Positions 56,881 to 64,000 of a DNA stretch of 64,000 nt are shown here, piece by piece; position 1 is the stretch's first letter; every line of letters begins with the position of its first letter. The stretch comes from Planctomycetaceae bacterium (GTDB lineage: Bacteria; Planctomycetota; Planctomycetia; Pirellulales; Pirellulaceae), in NCBI GenBank assembly GCA_002862205.1, contig PKCN01000393.1:1-64000 (forward strand). Reading direction: 5' to 3'. The notes beneath the pieces were generated by a model that was given only the letters and a program-made list of their open reading frames with translations, was not told where the DNA came from and searched no databases. A program made the translations under genes and the position numbers.

Positions 56881-58716
56881 ATGATCAACCTTGACCGTCG
56901 CCGCAAGCTCGAATCCCGCGTCTGGCCACACGTGCAGACCCCTGCCCAATATGTCGGTGGGGAACGCAACATTGTCGTCAAAGATCATTCAAAAGTTGCG
57001 GGCAAACTATGCCTTGGATTCCCTGACGCATACACCATCGGGATGAGCCATCACGGATTGCAAGTGCTGTACTCGCTGATGAACCGTCGAGACGATTGGT
57101 GTGCCGAGCGTGTTTTCACTCCATGGCCAGACATGGAAAAACTGCTTCGCGAGCACGACATTCCTTTGTACAGTCTGGAAACATTCACCGCACTGAGTGA
57201 ATTCGATGTCATCGGTTTGTCGTTGCAATATGAAATCAGTTCACCCAATGTACTGACCATGATTGATCTTGGTGGTGTTCCCCTCAAAGCCGCTGATCGA
57301 ACAATGTCTGACCCGCTGATACTTGCCGGTGGACCCTGTTGCCAGAATCCGGAACCGATGGCGGACTACTTTGATGTCATGATCACGGGTGACGGAGAGC
57401 CTACCCTGCCGATGGTCTGTGATCTTTGGCTGAAACTCAAAAAAGAGAGACAACTGCCCGACGGCTCATTTGCGACTGGCGATGAAGGACGTAAGCAACG
57501 TGAGGAAGCGTTGGTCATCGTGGCGCAGACAATCGAATCAGCTTACGTCCCGCGGTTTTACATGCCGGAATACGGAGACGGCCGGATTGCAACGCTGCAC
57601 CGCACCCGGACTGATGTTCCGGAAACGATTGCCCCAAGTGTTATCAGCGATCTGGATGGTATTCCTCTGCCAACAAGCCCTATTGTTCCCTACATCGAAT
57701 GCGTCCATGACAGAATTGCAGTCGAAATCATGCGTGGCTGCCCCCATCTGTGTCGCTTTTGTCAAAGCACTGTTATCAAACGCCCACTGAGAGTGCGTGA
57801 GGTTGACACCATCGTTGATGCCGCCATGGAGAGCTATCAGAACACTGGCTACAACGAAATCAGTATTCTATCGCTTTCCAGCAGTGACTACCCACACTTT
57901 GAACCTCTCGTCTTGAAGCTACATGAAGTGTTCAAACCACTCGGAGTCAACATCAGCGTTCCGAGTTTGAGAGTCAATGAACAACTACGCACACTCCCCG
58001 TGTTACTGGGAAGCGAGCGTCGGCGTAGCATGACACTCGCACCTGAGGTAGCCCGCGATGACATGCGCAAGCAAATTCGAAAGAAAATCAAGAACAGTGA
58101 TTTGGTGGAAGGTTGCAGGGTAGCATTCCAAAACGGATTCGAGAGCATCAAGCTGTACTTCATGTGCGGACTGCCGGGCGAACGACCAGTCGATCTTGAT
58201 GGCATCGTCGACCTGGCAGAGGAAATTGCAACTGTGGGCAAGGAAGTCAATGGACGTTACGCAAGAGTCACTGCGAGCGTTTCCAACTTTGTGCCGAAAG
58301 CGCACACTCCCTATCAATGGAATGGAATGCAGCAGCGTGAATACTTTCAGTGGGCTCACAAATATCTTTGGAGTCGGCGTCGAATACGCAGTATCAACAT
58401 CAAATGCCACGACATCGAGACAAGTCTACTGGAAGGCGTGCTGAGCCGTGGTGATCGCCGTACCGGAGAAGCGATCCGGCTTGCCTGGGAACGTGGTGCC
58501 CGAATGGATGGCTGGCATGAGTACCTGGATGCTCAACGTTGGTGGGATGCAATCGCAGATGCGGGAATTGATGTAGATAAGCAGGTACACGAAAAGTACG
58601 AATTGATGGACAAGCTGCCATGGGACCATGTGAATGTTAAATTCGGTCGTGCATACCTGGAGAAAGAGCAGGGTAGGGCAACGGTGCAACTGGCCGAAAT
58701 GGCCAATGCCACTTAG
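56881..58716 (+). CDS. B12-binding radical SAM protein (TIGR03960 family)
   Basis: A protein of 611 residues. An N-terminal cobalamin-binding-like domain (GKLCLGFPDAYTIGMSHHGL, VIGLSLQYEISSPN, LILAGGPCCQNPEPMADYF) is followed by a radical SAM domain with CPHLCRFC (RGCPHLCRFCQSTVIKRPLR), then LYFMCGLPGERPVDLDGIVD and VSNFVPKAHTPYQWNG. This matches the TIGR03960 group, which in other bacteria is next to or fused to a DUF2344 protein; no DUF2344 follows here. The exact reaction is unknown. The start is ATG 56881. Confidence 0.93.
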   Translation: MINLDRRRKLESRVWPHVQTPAQYVGGERNIVVKDHSKVAGKLCLGFPDAYTIGMSHHGLQVLYSLMNRRDDWCAERVFTPWPDMEKLLREHDIPLYSLETFTALSEFDVIGLSLQYEISSPNVLTMIDLGGVPLKAADRTMSDPLILAGGPCCQNPEPMADYFDVMITGDGEPTLPMVCDLWLKLKKERQLPDGSFATGDEGRKQREEALVIVAQTIESAYVPRFYMPEYGDGRIATLHRTRTDVPETIAPSVISDLDGIPLPTSPIVPYIECVHDRIAVEIMRGCPHLCRFCQSTVIKRPLRVREVDTIVDAAMESYQNTGYNEISILSLSSSDYPHFEPLVLKLHEVFKPLGVNISVPSLRVNEQLRTLPVLLGSERRRSMTLAPEVARDDMRKQIRKKIKNSDLVEGCRVAFQNGFESIKLYFMCGLPGERPVDLDGIVDLAEEIATVGKEVNGRYARVTASVSNFVPKAHTPYQWNGMQQREYFQWAHKYLWSRRRIRSINIKCHDIETSLLEGVLSRGDRRTGEAIRLAWERGARMDGWHEYLDAQRWWDAIADAGIDVDKQVHEKYELMDKLPWDHVNVKFGRAYLEKEQGRATVQLAEMANAT

Positions 58717-58728
58717 TCAACAGGTGAG

Positions 58729-59679
58729 TCATCCGGGTCGCTGTTCTTCGACCGGCTCGTAACTGCAGGAGAAGGGCTCGATGTGCACATGCACATCTCG
58801 CACTCTTGGCAAGCTGACCAGCAACTGGTCCTTGACGTGATGGGCAATGCGATGTCCGGCATCTACCGTCATCATGCCCTCGACTTGAACATGAATTTCT
58901 ATGAAATACTCGAGGCCACTCTTCCGAACACGCAGCTTCTCGACAGCCTGAACACCACCCACGGATTCAGCGATTTCCCGCACCTGCTTCACCGTCGCAC
59001 CATCTGCCTGCTGGTCCATCAGCTCAGCGGCAATTGAAAGAAATATTTTTCCTCCGGTGTAAATCAGGGCAGCACAAACACATAACGCTGCGATTGGATC
59101 AATGTACCGTCCCCAATCACCCACATAGGGAGCTACGATCAAGGACACCGCAACCAGGCCTGACCCTATGGCATCACTACGATGATCCCATGCGACAGCG
59201 GTGAGGGAGGATGAATCAAGACGCTTGGCAACTTGCATCGTATATCGATAGATCACTTCCTTGATCACCGCACAGACCCCAGCAATCACTCCCGCTGCGA
59301 TACCGGGAACTTCCAACTCACTTCCGAATCGTTTGATGGTCTCCAATCCCAGCAAACCAGCACTGAAAGCCACCAGAAGGGAAACGCTGAGCCCGGCAAT
59401 TGACTCTGCTTTTGTATGCCCGTACGGATGATCGTCATCCTCCGCAACCTGAGCCATGCTGAGGGCGCCACGAACAGCCATGGAACTGGCGACATCACCA
59501 ATCGAATTCACCGCATCAGCAATCAGCGCTGCTGAGCCAGTTGCAATCCCACCTGCCAACTTGCTGATCACCAGTAAAAAGTTGACTCCCAAACCCCACA
59601 CCGCAGCTCGTTTAGCATCCACATACAGACGCTGCCGAACAGCAACCGTAGCTTCGTCGCGGGGAGGAGTAATCGACAA
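58729..59679 (-). CDS. Cation diffusion facilitator family transporter
   Basis: A protein of 316 residues with about six membrane helices. The metal motifs are GSAALIADAVNSIGDVASS (first helix pair), DDHPYGHTKAES and VAWDHRSDAIGSGLVAV. A cytoplasmic C-terminal domain with YFIEIHVQVEGMMTVDAGHR and VRDVHVHIEPF binds metal. It exports zinc, iron, manganese or similar ions. The initiator appears to be TTG 59679; no better start is seen. It converges with the radical SAM gene, 12 bases apart. Confidence 0.93.
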   Translation of the reverse strand: MSITPPRDEATVAVRQRLYVDAKRAAVWGLGVNFLLVISKLAGGIATGSAALIADAVNSIGDVASSMAVRGALSMAQVAEDDDHPYGHTKAESIAGLSVSLLVAFSAGLLGLETIKRFGSELEVPGIAAGVIAGVCAVIKEVIYRYTMQVAKRLDSSSLTAVAWDHRSDAIGSGLVAVSLIVAPYVGDWGRYIDPIAALCVCAALIYTGGKIFLSIAAELMDQQADGATVKQVREIAESVGGVQAVEKLRVRKSGLEYFIEIHVQVEGMMTVDAGHRIAHHVKDQLLVSLPRVRDVHVHIEPFSCSYEPVEEQRPG

Positions 59680-59946
59680 GCAGCTATCTCTTCAGCGGGG
59701 AATTCAGTTTTGCAGTCAGTGTTACAGTAATTCACATCGTTGCGGCTTCACAGTCCATGGAGTCTCTTCCATGTTCCTCACCAACTTGAATTTGCCAGAT
59801 TCCGGCTAAGCGTCGGCAAAACCCGGCAATTGCAGCTTAATTTCGCCGTGAACGATTCATGTTGAGCAGCCTTCTGCCAAGAGCAACCACCAACACCATT
59901 TTATAACCTAGGCTTCCAAAGGTGTTTTGAAGTAGGGGAACGCAAG

Positions 59947-62067
59947 ATGACCACACAATCGACAAAATCGGCAAGTCGCAACTGCCTGCCATCCGCAACC
60001 AGCTCCACGATATCACTATCATGGTTCGCCGCCACGACGCTGCTTGGTGCCTTTCTGGTATTTCAAGTCCAGCCTGTCATCAGCAAATGTGTCCTGCCGT
60101 GGTTCGGCGGAACGCCAGCTGTTTGGACCACATGCATGCTTTTCTTTCAGGTGCTTTTATTTGCAGGATACCTTTACGCCCATCTCCTACGCACCTTTTT
60201 TCGTCCGCTGTTTCAAGGCTGCATTCATCTTCTTCTACTCGGAATCGCAGCAATTTCGCTGCCAATTGAACCTTCCAATGCATGGAAGCCCACAGGGACA
60301 GAATCACCCACGATACACCTTCTGTGGATGCTCAGTGTGCATGTGGGTCTGCCATACTTTGTGCTCTCAAGCACAGGCCCCTTGGTGCAAGCATGGCTGA
60401 GCTATCGCGACAATTCTGATCGTGTCTATCGACTTTACGCACTTTCCAATGCCGGATCATTAGCAGCGTTGCTCAGCTATCCATTTCTAGTCGACCCTTT
60501 GCTCTCCGTTTCAAATCAGTCAGTGGTTTGGTCGTTGATGTTCTGCCTGTTTGTTCTGGTTCAAGGGGTAGTTGCAATTGGTCTGTTTCGGGTCCCGAAT
60601 CCTGCAGGCAATCTTCCATCTACGATTTCTCTGCTTAAAAACACATCTGAGGACAAAACAGGAGGATGGAAAGTGAAGTGTTGCTGGATGGCGTTACCAG
60701 CCCTGGCGTCGACCATGTTACTGGTGGTCACGAATCACATTTGCCAGAATGTTGCTGTGATCCCTTTTCTTTGGGTTCTTCCTCTAAGCCTCTACCTGCT
60801 GAGCTTCATCATCAGTTTTGATTCACCGGCGTGGTATAAACCAAAGTGGACAGCAACGATTACATTGGTCGCGATCTGTTTTATTCCTCTGCTAAACGTC
60901 TTGCCGGGTTACCTGCAACTGATCACCGAAGTTTCAAGCTACATGGTGATCTTGCTTGGTGTCTGCATGCTGTGCCATGGTGAAGTGGCAAGATTGAAGC
61001 CAGCTTCATCCAAGCTCACGCAATTCTACATGCTCATGTCAGGCGGCGGTGCGGTTGGTGGTTTCATCGTCGCCATTCTTTGCCCACTCCTGCTGACAAC
61101 GAACTTCGAACTTCCACTATCACTGGCCATTGTGACTGGCCTGGCGTTTGTCATTTTCTTTACGTGCCGCAGTTGGAATCGTCCTGACTATGACTGGAGT
61201 ATTGCCCATCGTCTTAAGTACGCGACACTAACAGTGATTGCAGCTCCACTCCTTGCGATGTCATTTGCGTCCCATGACGAATCGATTGCTTCTGAACGAA
61301 ACTTTTTTGGTGTGCTACAGGTTCTCAAAGATGAACGTGGATTACGTCTGATACACGGCAGCACGATCCACGGCATGCAACTTTTGGGTTCGCGAAACAC
61401 TGAACCAACGACCTACTACGGAGAACAAAGTGGCGTCGGATTGGTGTTGCAGGCAACGCAGCGGACGAATGAGAATCTTAATATCGGCGTGGTCGGCCTC
61501 GGGTGTGGTGTTCTGGCAACCTATGGACGAGAGACGGACCACATGCAGATGATCGAAATCAATCCAGCCGTAATCAATATCGCCAATACGCACTTTTCAT
61601 TTCTCCGTGACAGCCATGCGAAGATCACCACACATATGGGTGACGGGCGACTCATTCTTGAGCGAATGCAGAATGAGGAATTCGATGTGCTAGTGCTCGA
61701 TGCTTTCAGCAGTGATGCAATTCCTGCCCACTTGCTGACCCGGGAAGCTTTTCGGCTTTACAAAAATCGGCTGAGCAATAACGGAGTGTTAGCCGTCCAC
61801 CTTTCGAACAACCATCTGGATCTGGTCCCACTGGTTCATCGACTCAGCCAGGATGCTAAGTTGAGCAGTAGAGTAATGCGGAGCCAGGGCAATGAACAAC
61901 TTGGTACGCATGCGGCGACCTGGGCACTGATCATGCGACCGAATCACCCCCTCTGGAAGGCAGCCGAACTTGAGCAGGCGACCCCTCCCCAGAAAATGGA
62001 ATTGGACTCGGCTCCGCTCTGGACTGATCAGCGACACAATCTGGTGAGTGTGTTGAAATTGTGGTGA
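59947..62067 (+). CDS. Spermidine-synthase-like protein fused to a membrane domain
   Basis: A protein of 706 residues. The N-terminal 430 or so form 10-12 membrane helices (LVFQVQPVISKCVLPWFGGT, TGPLVQAWLSY, LPLSLYLLSFIISFDSPAWY). The last 250 residues are a Rossmann-type domain like spermidine synthase: GVVGLGCGVLATYGRE, MIEINPAVINIANTHF, GDGRLILERM and FDVLVLDAFSSDAIPAHLLT. This fused membrane/spermidine synthase arrangement is widespread in planctomycetes. Whether it makes a polyamine is unproved. Confidence 0.85.
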   Translation: MTTQSTKSASRNCLPSATSSTISLSWFAATTLLGAFLVFQVQPVISKCVLPWFGGTPAVWTTCMLFFQVLLFAGYLYAHLLRTFFRPLFQGCIHLLLLGIAAISLPIEPSNAWKPTGTESPTIHLLWMLSVHVGLPYFVLSSTGPLVQAWLSYRDNSDRVYRLYALSNAGSLAALLSYPFLVDPLLSVSNQSVVWSLMFCLFVLVQGVVAIGLFRVPNPAGNLPSTISLLKNTSEDKTGGWKVKCCWMALPALASTMLLVVTNHICQNVAVIPFLWVLPLSLYLLSFIISFDSPAWYKPKWTATITLVAICFIPLLNVLPGYLQLITEVSSYMVILLGVCMLCHGEVARLKPASSKLTQFYMLMSGGGAVGGFIVAILCPLLLTTNFELPLSLAIVTGLAFVIFFTCRSWNRPDYDWSIAHRLKYATLTVIAAPLLAMSFASHDESIASERNFFGVLQVLKDERGLRLIHGSTIHGMQLLGSRNTEPTTYYGEQSGVGLVLQATQRTNENLNIGVVGLGCGVLATYGRETDHMQMIEINPAVINIANTHFSFLRDSHAKITTHMGDGRLILERMQNEEFDVLVLDAFSSDAIPAHLLTREAFRLYKNRLSNNGVLAVHLSNNHLDLVPLVHRLSQDAKLSSRVMRSQGNEQLGTHAATWALIMRPNHPLWKAAELEQATPPQKMELDSAPLWTDQRHNLVSVLKLW

Positions 62068-62538
62068 TTGAGAAAGACGGCAAAACAGGCACAAAACACC
62101 TTGGAGCCTTTCACGGTGGCAATCTGGGAAGTTTGCGCAGATAAATCCAGAGCAATTGGGATCAAATCGGGACCATACGAACTTTGATCTTGCTGGTTGT
62201 TTCACGCGTTTGCTACTTTCCGAATTCCTTGGCCCATGTTTGTATCCATTTTTGAGGGAAAGACTGTAGTTCGGAGCGCGGAATGGTCGATGACGCCTTT
62301 GTTTCCGCTCCTCGCGCTGAAAAGTCTCTCTTCGCTTACGGATTGCTTCCTGGGACAAGGATCACGGCGCTGACGACCGGTGCGGAAATGGCCAATCACT
62401 TCGTTTGATCAGGATGATTTGACGTTGCTGGCCCGGTCACTACGCGCTTTCGCATCCACTCGATTCGACAGGATTTCACCCTTTGAGGGTGTTATCGAAT
62501 CGATGGAAGTTCCAGTCCCACACGGGAGCAATTCGATC
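62068..62538. other. Intergenic region upstream of flgM
   Basis: This 471-base gap holds no convincing protein frame and no RNA gene. A perfect hairpin CACCCT-TTG-AGGGTG at 62477-62491 is followed by TTAT and ends 47 bases before the flgM start; it might be an operator or a leader hairpin. I looked for sigma-28 and sigma-54 promoter patterns and found none convincing. Confidence 0.4.
62477..62491. promoter_or_regulatory. Short perfect hairpin upstream of flgM
   Basis: CACCCT and AGGGTG with loop TTG. Its position 47 bases before the start suggests a regulatory role, but no protein is known to bind here. Confidence 0.3.
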
Positions 62539-62841
62539 ATGCAGATATATGGACCCTACAGGGTTTCAACCACGCAGCCCAATGCTGCAGCCCAACGCAG
62601 CCAACCTCAAAAACCGGCTGAGACCACTCCGAATCCCAGCAAAGCTTCGGTAGACCAACTCGATTTATCCAATGCAGCCAGCGGTGTTAATCGCATGGCT
62701 CCGAGCTCCGCTATCGCTGGTGGTGGGGAGATTCGGATTGATCGCGTCGCTGAAATTCGCAGACAAATCGCTGATGGCAGCTACGAAACTCCGGAAAAAC
62801 TGGATGCAGCTCTGGATCGACTCCTCGATCAATTTGCCTAG
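62539..62841 (+). CDS. flgM: FlgM-type anti-sigma-28 factor
   Basis: A protein of 100 residues starting MQIYGPYRVSTTQPNAAAQR, with a disordered Pro/Gln-rich N-terminal half and the C-terminal sigma-binding helix region (DRVAEIRRQIADGSYETPEK, LDAALDRLLDQF). GGGAG ends 12 bases before ATG 62539. FlgM holds the flagellar sigma factor FliA until the hook is complete. It lies 32 kb from the flagellar operon. Confidence 0.85.
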   Translation: MQIYGPYRVSTTQPNAAAQRSQPQKPAETTPNPSKASVDQLDLSNAASGVNRMAPSSAIAGGGEIRIDRVAEIRRQIADGSYETPEKLDAALDRLLDQFA

Positions 62842-63096
62842 GCAAATGGCGTTAAAAGAGGGTTTCCGGCAAACCCATTTCCGGCAAATCAACAGAAAAT
62901 AGCGACAGGTGCGAAGTGCTCACTTTGCAGCGGATTCCGGTGTCATAGCCAAAAACCACCGGCGTATCTTCTGTTTTTTCCGGTCGTGGCTTTACGGTTT
63001 GTTATATTAAGACCGCTGCCGAGTGTCGCATTTCAGAGGGAAAAAACGGCTTTCCTGCGGAAATGCCCCACATTCCAATCCCAACCGAAAACACCC

Positions 63097-63597
63097 GTGT
63101 CCACTGCTAATTCACTCGAACTACTGAACGTATCTTCATCGCCTCGCGAGCGGTTCGAGGAGTACCTGCAAACTCGCGGGCTGCGACAGACCAGCCAGCG
63201 AAAATTTCTCATTGAGGCTGTTTTCGAGGAGCACGACCATTTTGATGCCGACGAGTTGATTGATCGTTTGCCACGCCGTGGCGAGAAGAACTACGTCAGT
63301 TCCGCGACTGTCTATCGGACGCTTCGGGAATTCGTTGACGCAGGCCTGTTGAAGAGTTTTCAGCTTGATGGGCGAACCGTCTACGAGTTGGATTACGGAT
63401 ACCCTCAGCACGACCATCTGTACTGCACGCGTTGCAGAGGATTATTCGAATTCCAGAGCTCAGACCTGATGGAAATTCGTGACCGCGTCGCGTCAGAGCA
63501 AGGATTCCGCGTCAGCGGTCACCGCATGATTATTCAGGGCATCTGCCGAGATTGTGGAAAGAGTCGCCGCAAAAAACGCAAGCAGGATCTGGTTTAG
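63097..63597 (+). CDS. fur: Fur-family transcriptional regulator
   Basis: A protein of 166 residues. The winged-helix DNA-binding domain (YLQTRGLRQTSQRKFLIEAV, VSSATVYRTLREFVDAGLLK) is followed by a dimer domain with HDHLYCTRCRGLFEF and GICRDCGKSRRKKRK, the two CxxC zinc motifs. It is a metal- or peroxide-sensing repressor; which metal is not clear from sequence. GTG 63097 is a likely start, but longer frames exist. It ends with a four-base overlap with the converging gene. Confidence 0.85.
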   Translation: MSTANSLELLNVSSSPRERFEEYLQTRGLRQTSQRKFLIEAVFEEHDHFDADELIDRLPRRGEKNYVSSATVYRTLREFVDAGLLKSFQLDGRTVYELDYGYPQHDHLYCTRCRGLFEFQSSDLMEIRDRVASEQGFRVSGHRMIIQGICRDCGKSRRKKRKQDLV

Positions 63598-64000
63598 GGT
63601 GATTCGCGAATTTGCTTCAAAATCGCAGAAAAAACCAGCTTGTTTTTATCAAAGTCACGACTCTCTGCCTGCATTTGCAGAATCAGTGTTCTGCCCCCAG
63701 CAGTCAAAATGACCAGTCGTGAGACGATCAGTAAATCCAGATAATAGAAGCGAAAATCGATAGCTCTCTCATTCGAACCTGACGCTTCCAGCGAAACCAC
63801 TTCCCGTTCGATTTCTTCGTAGTCCTCGGCGATTGAATCGGCAACATCCCCAATTATTTCTTCAATTTCCTGATCTTCATGGTCAGTCTCAAGGCTGAAG
63901 AAACCACCTGTAGGTAACTCCAACGTCACCCCATCACCGGCCTCATCCTCCGGGCGTTCAACCTCTTTCCAGTTATCAGGATAGAGAAATTTGATTCCAA
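63594..64000 (-). CDS. Hypothetical protein, 5' end beyond the window
   Basis: An open minus-strand frame of at least 135 codons reaches the window end. The visible part reads GIKFLYPDNWKEVERPEDEA, LPTGGFFSLETDHEDQEIEE, a Glu/Asp-rich stretch and FRFYYLDLLIVSRLVILTAG, ending IRESP. The pattern resembles small proteins that open with KFxYPxxW and are common in planctomycetes. Function is unknown. Its TAA (63594-63596) overlaps the stop of fur. Confidence 0.65.
   Translation of the reverse strand, partial: GIKFLYPDNWKEVERPEDEAGDGVTLELPTGGFFSLETDHEDQEIEEIIGDVADSIAEDYEEIEREVVSLEASGSNERAIDFRFYYLDLLIVSRLVILTAGGRTLILQMQAESRDFDKNKLVFSAILKQIRESP

Noticed and set aside
59680-59946. tRNA or small RNA gene
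   Set aside because: No cloverleaf or conserved tRNA boxes can be traced in this gap or the other gaps of the window.

Overview
This 64 kb window most likely comes from a planctomycete, close to the marine Pirellulales/Rhodopirellula group. The lineage call is an inference from gene content. It rests on a DUF1549/DUF1553 plus DUF1501 pair, a secreted PQQ-type beta-propeller, secreted squalene-cyclase-like proteins, a Ser/Thr kinase with a C-terminal membrane anchor, a VCBS-sialidase fusion and planctomycete-style flagellar genes. Base composition looks intermediate, start codons include many GTG and TTG, and operons are short. No rRNA, tRNA, CRISPR array, transposase or phage gene was seen.

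Layout. 1-2.4 kb: a ruined AmmeMemoRadiSam locus (amrS, amrA, amrB), each gene broken by stops, frameshifts or tandem duplications. 2.5-5.5 kb: a DJ-1/PfpI protein followed by the arsenosugar genes arsS and arsM. 5.6-8.3 kb (minus): a divergent CpsD-like P-loop protein and a one-pass membrane partner. 8.6-12.3 kb: metH. 12.5-13.2 kb: a PhyH-type dioxygenase. 13.6-15.9 kb: RNase R. 16-19.6 kb: a GT-C-like membrane protein, a GT2 glycosyltransferase and a methyltransferase. 19.6-23.6 kb (minus): a kinase, PlsC acyltransferase and alanine dehydrogenase operon. 23.9-26.5 kb: an overlapping trio of a TIGR04282 arsenosugar-type glycosyltransferase, ThiO and a short Rossmann flavoprotein-like protein. 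26.7-30.4 kb: the flagellar operon flbD-motA-motB-fliL-fliN-fliO; flgM lies alone at 62.5 kb.

30.5-42.8 kb holds an esterase, a pair of ABC-2 permeases, an SGNH/alpha-beta hydrolase fusion beside a sodium:solute symporter, an ABC exporter, a PQQ-like propeller protein and a Tat-exported cyclase-fold protein. 43-47 kb holds fpg, a DUF429 protein, trpB and a metallo-beta-lactamase-fold hydrolase. 47-56 kb carries the secreted catabolic set: DUF1501, DUF1549/1553, the VCBS-sialidase and a CxxCH cyclase-fold protein. 56-64 kb carries a Rieske protein, a B12-binding radical SAM protein, a cation efflux protein, a spermidine-synthase-like membrane protein, flgM, a Fur-family regulator and one gene cut by the window end.

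The strongest structural theme outside the genes is a set of short direct tandem repeats (units of 10-16 bp, 2-8 copies), mostly at gene edges. One array lies inside the dead amrS and carries a stop codon in every unit. A 16-bp doubling is the frameshift in amrB. A 10-bp array grows out of the metH stop codon and repeats TGA in all three frames. This looks like an active slippage process that both breaks genes and decorates gene ends.
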